56,985 nt of DNA from Methanoregulaceae archaeon UXB-2016 (GTDB lineage Archaea; Halobacteriota; Methanomicrobia; Methanomicrobiales; Methanospirillaceae): assembly GCA_004332335.1 (NCBI GenBank), contig SISS01000009.1, positions 1 to 56,985 on the forward strand. Reading direction: 5' to 3'. Of this stretch, positions 43,540-52,189 are shown piece by piece; position 1 is the stretch's first letter, and each line of letters opens with the position of its first letter. A program made the position numbers and the translations under genes. A model generated the notes under the pieces. That model was not told the origin of the DNA. It saw only the letters and a list, made by a program, of their open reading frames with translations, and made no database searches.

Positions 43540-45111
43540 ATGAGCCGTTGGTCTCTTCCCCTCCTGATCGTCGCCATCCTGTTTGCGGCCGGCTGCACGA
43601 CGATTTCCCAGACGACGAATACGACCGCCTCCCCGTTCGTCACGGTGACGGCTCCGGCTGCCGCTGCGAACGAGACCCTGGCGGCCGCGTTCTCGTCGCT
43701 GGCCGCGAAGCCGGCGTACCGGCACGCTACCTGGGGTGTGCTCGTCGTCGATCTCGCGAACAACACGACCCTCTTCGAACGTGACGCCGATGCGATGCTG
43801 ATGCCGGGATCTACCACGAAATCGTTCACGTTGGCCGCCGCCCTCGCCGCGATCGGGCCCGAGCACCGGTTCGAGACACCCGTCTACCGCGTGAACGACA
43901 CCCTTGTCCTCGTCGCCTCGGGCGACCTTTCCATGGGCGGCCGAACAGGGTCGAACGGCACGATCGACTACACCGACGTGGATCACGGGGATGCGAACGC
44001 GCTTGGCGGCGCGGAGCTGACGCCAGGCGATCCGCTCGCCGGGCTCAGAGACCTTGCGAGAGAGGTGAAGGGGGCGGGGATCGCGGAGGTCGCGGACGTC
44101 ATGATCGACGACCGGCTCTTTGAGACGACGGATATCGGCAAGGCGTACGTCACCTCGCCGATCGTGATCAACGACAACGTGATCGACCTCACGGTCACCG
44201 GGAACGCCACACCGGGCGGGCCGGCCACCGTGCGGTCCCGGCCCGAGACCGCCGCCTTTCAGATCGTCTCGAACGTGACCTCCACCTCGGGAGTGCCGGC
44301 CGATCTGGAGATCGGTGCGGGCGGACAGGGCGTGGTCACGGTCTCCGGCTCGGTCCCGGCCGGGGCGGTCACGAACCGGACTTTCACCGTGCGGGAGCCG
44401 GCTGCGTTCGCCCGCACGCTCTTCATCGAGGCCCTGGAACGGGAAGGGGTCCGTGTCCGCGCGGACGCCACCGGGCCGAACCCGGCGGGAGACCTCCTGC
44501 CTGCCGGGTATACCGGCGCGGCAGAGGTCGCCTCGTTCATCTCTCCCCCCTTCTCGGGGGACGTGATGCTGACGCTGAAGGTATCGCAGAACCTGCCTGC
44601 GGACAGCTATGTGCTCCTGATCGCGGCGGCGAGCGGAAAGAGGACGTTCGCCGAGGGCATTGCCCTCGAACGGCCGCTCCTCGAGGATCTCGGCGTCGCC
44701 ACGGACGGGCTCAGCCTCGTCGACGGCGAGGGCTCGGACGGCAACCGGATCAGCCCGCGGGCGGCGGTGCAGCTCCTGAGCGGCATGCACCGGTCGTCGA
44801 ACTATCCCCATTTCTTCGCTGCACTCCCTGTGCTCGGAGTCGACGGCTCGCTCGCCTCGACAGTGCCGGCCGACCACCCGGCCGCAGGCCGTATACGGGC
44901 GAAGACCGGGACCACGATCGCCGGCGATGGACTTGCGGAGGAGCCGATCGTCTGGGCGAAGGCCCTCGCCGGGTACGCCGACTGCGCGAGCGGCCGGCAG
45001 ACTGCGTTCGCGATCACGGTCAACAACGTCCGGGTCGCCGACATTGGAGAGGCGCTCGCGGTCGGAAGCGACCTGGCCGAGCTCGCCGCCGTGATCCAGC
45101 AGACATATTGA
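43540..45111 (+). CDS. PBP4-type D-Ala-D-Ala carboxypeptidase (S13) lipoprotein
   Basis: 523 residues: lipoprotein signal (Cys19, FAAGC), Thr-rich linker and an S13 peptidase domain. All three penicillin-binding motifs are intact: SxxK at S91-K94 (STTK), SxN at S349-N351 (SQN) and KTG at 455-457. Family enzymes cut D-Ala-D-Ala in murein, which methanogens of this order do not make, so the substrate may be environmental murein or another peptide. Many N-glycosylation sequons fit an archaeal exported protein. The gene seems intact and well adapted in base composition. Confidence 0.92.
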   Translation: MSRWSLPLLIVAILFAAGCTTISQTTNTTASPFVTVTAPAAAANETLAAAFSSLAAKPAYRHATWGVLVVDLANNTTLFERDADAMLMPGSTTKSFTLAAALAAIGPEHRFETPVYRVNDTLVLVASGDLSMGGRTGSNGTIDYTDVDHGDANALGGAELTPGDPLAGLRDLAREVKGAGIAEVADVMIDDRLFETTDIGKAYVTSPIVINDNVIDLTVTGNATPGGPATVRSRPETAAFQIVSNVTSTSGVPADLEIGAGGQGVVTVSGSVPAGAVTNRTFTVREPAAFARTLFIEALEREGVRVRADATGPNPAGDLLPAGYTGAAEVASFISPPFSGDVMLTLKVSQNLPADSYVLLIAAASGKRTFAEGIALERPLLEDLGVATDGLSLVDGEGSDGNRISPRAAVQLLSGMHRSSNYPHFFAALPVLGVDGSLASTVPADHPAAGRIRAKTGTTIAGDGLAEEPIVWAKALAGYADCASGRQTAFAITVNNVRVADIGEALAVGSDLAELAAVIQQTY

Positions 45112-45128
45112 TGACAGCCCGGCGGCAC

Positions 45129-45134
45129 TTTTTT
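45129..45134 (+). terminator. Oligo-T terminator
   Basis: Six T, 18 bases after the peptidase stop and just before the VOC gene. Confidence 0.35.
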
Positions 45135-45148
45135 CATCTGGAGCTGCC

Positions 45149-45547
45149 ATGAAGGGGTTGGAATTGACCATGCCGACCATCGTCCACTTCGACGTGCCCG
45201 CCGACGATCTCGCACGGGCGCAGACCTTCTATCGCGAGCTCTTCGACTGGACCTTCGAGAAGTACCAGGGCCCGATGGAGATCGAGTATTACCGGATCGC
45301 GACCAAAGGAGCCGACGGCTCGCCCGGCGTCGCCGGGGGCATGGGTCCGCGGGGCGCCCCCGACCAGCTGATCACGAACTACATCGGGGTCCCGATGGTG
45401 ACCGAGTACCAGGAGAAGGTCACCCAGCTCGGCGGGGCCATACTCATGCCGCGGACGGTCGTCCCGGGCGTGGGCTGGCTCGCGATCTGCCGGGATACGG
45501 AGGGAAATCACTTCGGCCTCTTCGAGGACGACCCGAACGCCGCCTGA
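45149..45547 (+). CDS. VOC-family (glyoxalase/bleomycin resistance) protein
   Basis: 132 residues, one glyoxalase-fold domain: IVHFDVPADDLARAQTFYRELFDW at the start and GWLAICRDTEGNHFGLFEDD at the end are the usual flanks. Metal-site His/Glu candidates are His in VHFD and Glu in FGLFEDD. Substrate unknown. ATG 45149 has GGAG six bases before it; ATG 45170 is a possible shorter start at the conserved MPTIVHFD. Confidence 0.9.
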   Translation: MKGLELTMPTIVHFDVPADDLARAQTFYRELFDWTFEKYQGPMEIEYYRIATKGADGSPGVAGGMGPRGAPDQLITNYIGVPMVTEYQEKVTQLGGAILMPRTVVPGVGWLAICRDTEGNHFGLFEDDPNAA

Positions 45548-45674
45548 GACTGCCGCAGATCGTGCCGCTGCGCCAAAGAAGAGAGGCGGACAGGAGGAAC
45601 CGAGCTCTCCAACCATCCTTGGCTCCGGGTCGGCCTCGAGATAGTCGAGCGCCGGGACCATCATGCCGATCTCT

Positions 45675-46511
45675 TCACGGATCGGCGTTGACCAGGTACT
45701 CCATGACCCGGTCGATCACCCTGGGGTTCCTCGGCAGATAGATATGGCAGTACTGGAGCGTCGGGACGGACCCGTTCGGCTCTGGCACGAGGGCCTCCAG
45801 GGGAACGCCGGGCAATGCGGACTCGCTGTGGGCGACGCAGCCGTCGCCCTTCAGGGTCGTCCGCCGGCCCTCGCCCTCCCCCTGTTCCCAGGTCCGGCCA
45901 TCGAGCCACGGGAAGAACTCGTGGTCTGCGCCGGGGTTGCCTGTCACGAGAACCCGGTAGGCGATGTCCGGGCGGAGGCCGGCCGCACGGAGGCGCTGCA
46001 TCGGCAGGGCGCCGGGCCGCACGTCCTGGACGATCGGATCGGCGAGCGGGTCGAACTCCTCGGGCACGAAGACGCCGGTCATTCGTGCGATGATCGCGGG
46101 ACCGTGAACGGGATCGCTGAAGAGCTCGGCAAGGGCCGAGCCGTTGTTCGGCGGCCCGAGGCCGATCAGCTGCCGGACCCGTTCCCGCCGGGCGGCCCCG
46201 TCGACGACCTCGAGGTACTCCCGGGCGATGCAGGTCCCGAACGAGTGGCAGACGATATCGACGGGGCCGTCGTACCCGGCCTCGGCGCGCTGCTCCCCGA
46301 TGAAGGTCGCGAGCGCATTCGCCCTCCCCTGGAGGCCGTTGTCGGCCATCCGCGAGTGGTCGAAGGGCCAGTGCGGGCGCGAGACCGCCTCGAGCCGGGA
46401 GACGAGGCGGTTCCAGACCCCGGGGTGGCTGTTCCAGCCGTGCACGAGCACCACCGGGAATCCCGTTTCAGCCTCGTTCGAGAACGAGGCGTCCTCTGGT
46501 CGTCTCTCCAT
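45675..46511 (-). CDS. Alpha/beta-hydrolase, triacylglycerol-lipase type
   Basis: 278 residues. VVLVHGWNSHPGVW provides the oxyanion-hole segment, the nucleophile elbow is CHSFGT near residue 105, and late Asp/His candidates are in VTGNPGADHEFFPW and the C-terminal QYCHIYL. Resembles secreted or cytosolic lipases that act on the ester substrates of bacterial lipids. No signal peptide. Start at ATG 46511, with GGAAGGT 8 bases upstream; longer frames are probably untranslated leader. Its first part is duplicated at 50281-50470. Confidence 0.85.
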   Translation of the reverse strand: MERRPEDASFSNEAETGFPVVLVHGWNSHPGVWNRLVSRLEAVSRPHWPFDHSRMADNGLQGRANALATFIGEQRAEAGYDGPVDIVCHSFGTCIAREYLEVVDGAARRERVRQLIGLGPPNNGSALAELFSDPVHGPAIIARMTGVFVPEEFDPLADPIVQDVRPGALPMQRLRAAGLRPDIAYRVLVTGNPGADHEFFPWLDGRTWEQGEGEGRRTTLKGDGCVAHSESALPGVPLEALVPEPNGSVPTLQYCHIYLPRNPRVIDRVMEYLVNADP

Positions 46512-46580
46512 TCGCCCATACCTTCCCATGCCGTTGCCGGATTCTTTGACATGGGCCCACGAAAAAGCGTTCGGTTCGAG
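46385..46580. repeat. Direct repeat, copy 1 (5' end of lipase gene)
   Basis: About 190 bases covering the first 40 codons of the lipase gene and its leader, matched by a diverged copy at 50281-50471 in the same orientation (shared blocks GAGGCGGTTCCAGACCCCGG and CATGCCGTTGCCGGAT). The two copies flank the kinase gene 46734-50213. Confidence 0.75.
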
Positions 46581-46733
46581 AATCTGACGTTCCACGCCGC
46601 AACCACACGGCCCTGAGACTCGTTCGACGTCCACCTCGATGGCGAGCGACGCCACGTCTTCCGGGACGCACGCATACATGTCAGCGGTGGAGGCGGAAAA
46701 GCGGGCGGGGACGTGAGAGTGTAGGGAGCGCGA

Positions 46734-49700
46734 TCATCTGTACATCCCCCTGGGCACCAGCATCTCGAACCGGGCGCCTTTTCCCGGTTCGCCCGTCTCG
46801 GTTATCGTGATACCCGTAATTGCGAGGATCTCCCGGGAGAGGGCCAGACCAAGACCGGTATTCTTCCCGAATCCCCGTTCGAAGATCCGCTCTTTCTCTT
46901 CGGCAGGGATTCCGATGCCGTCATCTTCACAGACAATGAGCCTGTCGTCACCGGACTCCTCAACAGAGAAGCGCGTGGTTGTGATCCTACCGCCGTATCG
47001 TCCCGCATTGCCCATCAGGTTGTAAAAGACCTTGACAATCAACGGGTCGGCGAAGACGTCCGTGCCGGGAGGAAGATCGTTTTTCACCATGACCTTTCCG
47101 AGCGGGGCCTGCCGTGCTGCTATGTCCACGAGCGTTCGACAGTCCTGCCAGAGAGGGGCATTGACGCCGATCGATTCGTATTCCTTGGTGAACAGGATCA
47201 TGGCAGAGATCCGTTCGGCGGCGGCGGCAACCTTCTCGAAATCCTTTTTAACTGAAGGGTCGGGCTGTTTACTCTCCAGAAGGGTGAGGTATCCCCGCAG
47301 AACTGTCAGCTGGTTGTCGATATCGTGCCGGGTGATACCAGAGAGAAGGTTGAGTTTCCGGTTCGCCTGCCGAAGTGTCTCCTCCCCACGCTTGCGTTCG
47401 GTGATATCGATCAGGAGCAGGAGTATGGCGGCCCTGTCGTGGTAACGGATCGGCGTGCTTTTTGCGATAACCGATCTCCGGAGTCCGACCCTGGAGACGA
47501 TGTCGATCTCGTAGGCAGAGCAGTCGTGCCCCTCATGACCCGTGGCCATCCTGGCGGTGACAACCTCGCGATGTTCAGGAGCGACATACGAGAGCACGGA
47601 CGTGCCGACCAGCTCCTCTGCAGAACACCCCATTGCTCCCACTGAAGCAGGGTTCACATACAGGACCGTCCCGTCCTGTCCGTATACCGCGATGTAATCG
47701 GGGAGGTTCTCCACCAGACCACGGTTAAAGGATTCACTCGCGAGGAGTGCGTCCTCCGCCCCCTTTCGATCGGTGATGTCGCGCCCGATGCCCAGCACGC
47801 CGACGAGCGTTCCCCGGGCATCGTGCATCGGCGTCTTGATGGTTTCGAGCAGGGCTCGATGACCATCGTCTGCGAAGGTGATCCATTCTTCATTGCTCGT
47901 GGGCTTCCCCGCCGCCATGGCCCGGCGATCGTGCTCTCGGAAGAAGTCGGCCAGGTCCCGGTCAACGAAGTCGTAATCGGTTTTTCCTACGATATCGGCA
48001 TGGCCGGCACCAAAAAAACGCTCGAACATGGTGTTACACGCGAGAAAGACACCGTTCGTATCCTTCAGCCAGATCAGGTCCGGGATGGTCTGCACCAGCG
48101 TGTGCAGACGGGCTTCGCTATTGCGCAGTGCCTCCGCCACTCGCTTGCGCTCGGTGATATCCCGGACCACCGATACCATGAGCCTTTTTCCCCGGAGACT
48201 GACCACGCGGCTATTGATCTCGACCGGAACCGTGGATCCATCCTTTCTTCGGTGCTCGGTCTCGAAGATTGCGTGGCCGGTCGAGGATAACTCTTCGAGG
48301 ATCTCATCGAGAGGCCGGTTGTGATACCCGGTGACAAAATCGAGAGGCCCGTGCTTCAGCAGCTCCTCACGGGTGTACTGCAGGGTTCGGCAGGCGACAT
48401 CGTTGACGTCAACGAATCTTCCGGGCCTCCCGTCGGGGGCGATCTCATGGATGTGGAGCGCGTCGTTGATCGTCTCAAAGATGCCCCGGTTTTTCTCTTC
48501 GCTCTCCCGGAGCGCATCTTCAGCCTGCTTGCAGTCCTCAATACTTCGGAGACTGCCGACACCATACTGCGGCTGTCCTGAAGTATCGTACACAATCGTC
48601 CCGGTCTCATTGATCCACCGGATCGAGCCGTTCCGGTGCCGGATGCGATATTCGAGAGAGAATGGGTCCACGCGGCGAAGGGACATATGCTCGCTCAGTA
48701 CGGCAAGAATTCTTTCCACGTCGTCCGGATGAAGGATGGAGAGCACGTCCTGGTACGACATTTCGATGAGCTCGTCGGGGGTATATCCGGTAAGGCCGGT
48801 AACCGCGGGGCTCATGTAGTCGTATCTCCCGGTAGCGTAGTTTTTCCGGAAGAGCACCTCTGCCGAGTTCTCCAGGATCCAGTGGATCCGCTGGTCTTTC
48901 TCGCTCAGGGCCTCATGAGCGTGAGAGAGCTCGTCCATATTGGCGCGAAGCTCCTCTTCGGATGCCGCCAGTTCCGCATGGGAGGCCTGGAGCTCCGCGT
49001 TTCTCTCAATCAGCTCTGTTTCAGCCTCTTTGAGGAGTGTAACATCCCTCGATACGCCCAGGACAGATCGGACCCCTCCGTCTTCGGACCATTCCGGTGT
49101 CAGCATCCAATCGAGGACAACGGGTCCGTCCACACTCTCCCATGAGAACTGGGTCTGGTACGGTTCCCCCGTCTCAAAGACATGGGTGATCCTCTCTTCC
49201 CAGAACCGGCTCAGGGTTTCGTCGAATCCGCTCTCGGCATGTGTTTTACCGATAATGTGTTCAGCTGCAAGTCCCGAAGCCCGGAGGGCTGCAGGGTTCA
49301 TGTAGGTGTGACGGCAGTTTCGATCGTACCGCATGATATAATCCGGGCTGCTCTCCGCAAGAGAGCGGAACTTCTCCTCACTCTCCAACAGCGTCCCCTC
49401 CCACCGCTTGCGCTCGGTGATGTCCTGCACAAATCCGAATAGGTTTTTCTGGCCAGTGACCGGATCGCTGTGTTCCGAGAACAGGAGAAGCGTGTCGATG
49501 ATCGCTCCGTCTCTCTTCCGGTACTGGTTTTCGAAGGCCTTCCACGAGCCCCCGGCCTCCAGCACCTCGCGGATAAATTCGGGACGCCTCTCGGGGTGCT
49601 CATACAGAACATCCGCGATCGAAGTTCTATTGACCGTCGCCAGGAGGTCTTCGGGCGAATCGTACCCGAACATCGTGGAGATGGCCGGATTGACAAAGAC

Positions 49701-50213
49701 GAATTTGCCGTCTGGCGTCGACTGATACACCCCGATGGGGATATTATCAAAGATATTGCGGATCTGGAGATCGCGTTTGCGTAAGGTCTCCTCCGCCAGT
49801 TTCCGTGAGACCGCATACTGGATCTTGGTTGAGAGTTCGGCAAATTGCGCCGAGGGGTTCCCTCCTTTCTGGAGGTAAAAATCCGCCCCGGTGTTGATCG
49901 CCTGGATGACCACCTCCTCTCGACCTTTGCCGGTGAAGAGGATGAACGGGATCAGCCCGAATCTCTCCCGGACCTCGGCCAGCAGCTGGATGCCGTCCAT
50001 GCCGGGCATCTGGTAATCCGAGACAACAGCGTCGAAGCATCCGCCGGCAAGTCGCTCCAGACCCTCGGCAGCCGAAGTTGCGGTCTCGACACGGCAGATG
50101 CCGGATGCTTCGAGGAAGAGTCGCCCGAGCTCGAGCAGGTCGGGCTCGTCATCCACATACAGAACGGTGATCACGGATTCGCCCCGGGATTTCGAATGCT
50201 TTGGATTACCCAT
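46734..50213 (-). CDS. Hybrid sensor kinase: receiver, six PAS domains, histidine kinase
   Basis: 1159 residues, soluble. Receiver domain (about 14-135: TVLYVDDEPD, AVVSDYQMPGMDG, FTGKG, YLQKGG), six PAS domains from about residue 145 to 925, then a methanogen-type kinase core (ITRHDIDNQLTVLRGYL, NLMGNAGRYGG, DDGIGIP, GKNTGLGLAL). Same plan as the broken kinase at 31687-35165. The N-terminal receiver puts signal input or phosphorelay in the same chain. The ATG at 50213 lacks a ribosome site; a GTG at 50174 preceded by GGGGCG would start at VITVLYVDDEP and is also likely. Confidence 0.92.
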   Translation of the reverse strand: MGNPKHSKSRGESVITVLYVDDEPDLLELGRLFLEASGICRVETATSAAEGLERLAGGCFDAVVSDYQMPGMDGIQLLAEVRERFGLIPFILFTGKGREEVVIQAINTGADFYLQKGGNPSAQFAELSTKIQYAVSRKLAEETLRKRDLQIRNIFDNIPIGVYQSTPDGKFVFVNPAISTMFGYDSPEDLLATVNRTSIADVLYEHPERRPEFIREVLEAGGSWKAFENQYRKRDGAIIDTLLLFSEHSDPVTGQKNLFGFVQDITERKRWEGTLLESEEKFRSLAESSPDYIMRYDRNCRHTYMNPAALRASGLAAEHIIGKTHAESGFDETLSRFWEERITHVFETGEPYQTQFSWESVDGPVVLDWMLTPEWSEDGGVRSVLGVSRDVTLLKEAETELIERNAELQASHAELAASEEELRANMDELSHAHEALSEKDQRIHWILENSAEVLFRKNYATGRYDYMSPAVTGLTGYTPDELIEMSYQDVLSILHPDDVERILAVLSEHMSLRRVDPFSLEYRIRHRNGSIRWINETGTIVYDTSGQPQYGVGSLRSIEDCKQAEDALRESEEKNRGIFETINDALHIHEIAPDGRPGRFVDVNDVACRTLQYTREELLKHGPLDFVTGYHNRPLDEILEELSSTGHAIFETEHRRKDGSTVPVEINSRVVSLRGKRLMVSVVRDITERKRVAEALRNSEARLHTLVQTIPDLIWLKDTNGVFLACNTMFERFFGAGHADIVGKTDYDFVDRDLADFFREHDRRAMAAGKPTSNEEWITFADDGHRALLETIKTPMHDARGTLVGVLGIGRDITDRKGAEDALLASESFNRGLVENLPDYIAVYGQDGTVLYVNPASVGAMGCSAEELVGTSVLSYVAPEHREVVTARMATGHEGHDCSAYEIDIVSRVGLRRSVIAKSTPIRYHDRAAILLLLIDITERKRGEETLRQANRKLNLLSGITRHDIDNQLTVLRGYLTLLESKQPDPSVKKDFEKVAAAAERISAMILFTKEYESIGVNAPLWQDCRTLVDIAARQAPLGKVMVKNDLPPGTDVFADPLIVKVFYNLMGNAGRYGGRITTTRFSVEESGDDRLIVCEDDGIGIPAEEKERIFERGFGKNTGLGLALSREILAITGITITETGEPGKGARFEMLVPRGMYR

Positions 50214-50280
50214 TGATAATGGTTGGCGGATGCACGGCGCTTGAAGAACCGGGACCCCTCAGAGGGGAGTGAGATGAAGG

Positions 50281-50470
50281 CCGCCTCGAGCCAGGGGGAT
50301 GAGGCGGTTCCAGACCCCGGGGTGGCTGTTTCAGCCGTGCACGAGCACGACCGGGGTCCCCTCTCGGCCTCCTCCAGGAACGGGACGACCTCCCCCACCC
50401 CTCTCCACCAGTTCGGGTCTCCGCATGCCGTTGCCGGATACTGTTCCGCAGGAGCGCGAAAAAGAGTTCG
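50281..50470 (-). pseudogene. Remnant of a duplicated lipase gene (5' end)
   Basis: On the minus strand this reads GTPVVLVHG-stop-NSHPGVWNRL, where the intact lipase has HGWNSHPGVWNRL, so the Trp codon has become TGA. The frame is lost shortly after. Direct repeat, copy 2. Confidence 0.75.
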
Positions 50471-50695
50471 GGAGTGTGGCGAGGCCGACGCAGTTCTCGA
50501 CCAGAGGGGGGCTGTCTCGATCGAGGCGTACTCTGATCTTCGCGTCATGGTCGACAGGTCGGCGATGCCGGGCAAGGGTGCGAGCTGTGCCTGTTCCCGC
50601 TCGACGGTCTCACTGCAACAGCGGTTTCACCGGCCCTGGCTCGGTGAAGATGCCGGGGAGATTCCGTACCGCCGATTCCCGGGCGCGCACGATAT

Positions 50696-50765
50696 CTACG
50701 CTGCCGGCAGGGTGAAGAAGAAGGTCGACCCCTCGCCCGGCGTCGACTCGACCCGGATCGGGGAA
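50696..50765 (-). pseudogene. Remnant of a histidine kinase C-terminus
   Basis: Minus-strand reading RVESTPGEGSTFFFTLPAA-stop (stop 50696-50698) matches the last residues of the HATPase domain of the kinase at 40471 (RVESAPGQGSVFLFTLPAV). Nothing upstream of it continues the kinase, because the lamin-tail gene lies there. Confidence 0.7.
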
Positions 50766-50772
50766 GGCCGGT

Positions 50773-51891
50773 TCACGCAAGGAGCCGGGCGAGGATTTCA
50801 TAGTTGCTCGCCGCGTCCGCGCCGAACGTGGGCGAGGTCCTGAGGGAGTCGAACATGCTCATGGCCTGGGTCGCCACGGTCCGGAAGGTGATCTCGTCGC
50901 CGTTCGCGTGGACCTGGTAGGCGAGGGCCGTCAGCTCCCACCCGCGAACGTAGGTTCCGAACTCGCCCACATAGTCCCACCTGCTGTTCAGGACCGGGAC
51001 GATCGCGGCCGTGTAGGCGGTCCCATCGCCGAACGAGGTCCCCACATAGGAGGCGCCTTCGAGTCCGATCCTGGCCTGACGGAAGAACGTCTGCGAGGTC
51101 GCAAACCGCTCGCCGGCCGATTGGAACTCAGCTGCGGCGCCGGAGTAGTTCCCGACGTCCATCCGGGCCCTGCCCTCGCTGTACAGGTCCGAGCCGTCGT
51201 ACATGGCGAGACCCGCCCACGACAGGTCCATGTAGGCTCGCGAGACCGACTGCATGAGCGCCAGATCCGTCGCGTTCGACGGGTCGTGGGTCTGGCTGGC
51301 CTCATTCATGCAGAATGCGAACTCGTTCCCCGCCTCGAACAGGTACTGCCGGATCTGCCCGATCTCGCTCGCGCCCCAGGCCCTGCTCCAGGCCGTATTC
51401 CCGGCCGTGTAGTAGGCGTAGGCCCGGGACGCGCTTGCACCGCCGACAGGCGTCGTCGCAATCGGGGTCGGCGGCATGGTGGCGGGCTTCAGGGTGCCCG
51501 GGATCCGGACCAGGACCGGGTTGCCCGTCCGTACGGAGACCTGCTCCCCCGGTGCGGTGAAGAGCGTCGCGTCGTCTCCGTCGTTGTTCCAGACGTCCGA
51601 ACTCCGTCCCCAGTAGAGATCGGTTGGGGTGTTGGCGCCGGAGCCCGTGTGAATGCGTACCGTTCCCCGGCCGGGAAGCATGAACGACGGAAAGACGAAT
51701 CGGTGAATGTATCCCTCGTCGTAGATCCACCACCCCGTGAGATCGACGGGCGCCGTACCGGTATTCGCCACGGTGACAGTCTCGGTATCGAGGTCGAGAT
51801 CGGTGATCTGGATCGGGCCGACACCTGCTCCGCCGGCGAGGAGAACCAGGGACGCGAGCCCGCAGACGAGCAGTGTCCAGCGCAGTACCAT
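50773..51891 (-). CDS. Secreted lamin-tail-domain protein with helical C-terminal region
   Basis: 372 residues. Signal peptide (about 1-23), lamin-tail domain (about 25-125: ITDLDLDTETVTVANTG, LTGWWIYDEG, LPGRGTVRIHTG, DVWNNDGDDATLF), Pro-rich linker, then about 220 residues of mostly helical sequence (about 155-372) without recognised homology. In prokaryotes lamin-tail domains sit in exported proteins and nucleases. ATG 51891 is used; upstream TTG is less likely. A TATA-like ATAAATATT about 20-28 bases before the ATG indicates a short-leader mRNA. Confidence 0.82.
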   Translation of the reverse strand: MVLRWTLLVCGLASLVLLAGGAGVGPIQITDLDLDTETVTVANTGTAPVDLTGWWIYDEGYIHRFVFPSFMLPGRGTVRIHTGSGANTPTDLYWGRSSDVWNNDGDDATLFTAPGEQVSVRTGNPVLVRIPGTLKPATMPPTPIATTPVGGASASRAYAYYTAGNTAWSRAWGASEIGQIRQYLFEAGNEFAFCMNEASQTHDPSNATDLALMQSVSRAYMDLSWAGLAMYDGSDLYSEGRARMDVGNYSGAAAEFQSAGERFATSQTFFRQARIGLEGASYVGTSFGDGTAYTAAIVPVLNSRWDYVGEFGTYVRGWELTALAYQVHANGDEITFRTVATQAMSMFDSLRTSPTFGADAASNYEILARLLA

Positions 51892-51907
51892 AATGGGCAA
51901 TCGGTTG

Positions 51908-51920
51908 CCGAATATTTATC
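51908..51920 (-). promoter_or_regulatory. TATA box of the lamin-tail gene
   Basis: Minus-strand GATAAATATTCG, about 20-28 bases upstream of the ATG. Confidence 0.5.
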
Positions 51921-51953
51921 ATTGCTGCTATTTTCTTTCCTCCCGAACGCGCC

Positions 51954-51979
51954 ATCATCCTCATCGTACCGAGGATGAT
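51954..51979. repeat. Perfect 9-base inverted repeat
   Basis: ATCATCCTC, eight-base loop, GAGGATGAT. Lies 63-88 bases upstream of the lamin-tail ATG, beyond its TATA box. Possible operator or terminator of the NHL gene transcript, whose stop is at 52190. Confidence 0.5.
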
Positions 51980-52189
51980 CGTTCTCGGGATTCAATTTCG
52001 CTGCGGAATGGCATTCGTCGATCCGGTTCCGGCGCCAACTCCCCACCTTCCCTTACGCTGGTAGCACGCGTCGCAGGGCCGGCCGCATCCGCACCTGCTG
52101 ATTCCGACCTGTTTCCTACGAGCGGCGACCAGACAGCCGTTCGCAATGATCATAGGAGAGAATACTGCGAAAAGATGAGGGGCGCAGAG

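Noticed and set aside
50223..50843. Plus-strand frame of 206 codons
   Set aside because: Lies antisense to the lipase and kinase remnants and has no recognisable domain.
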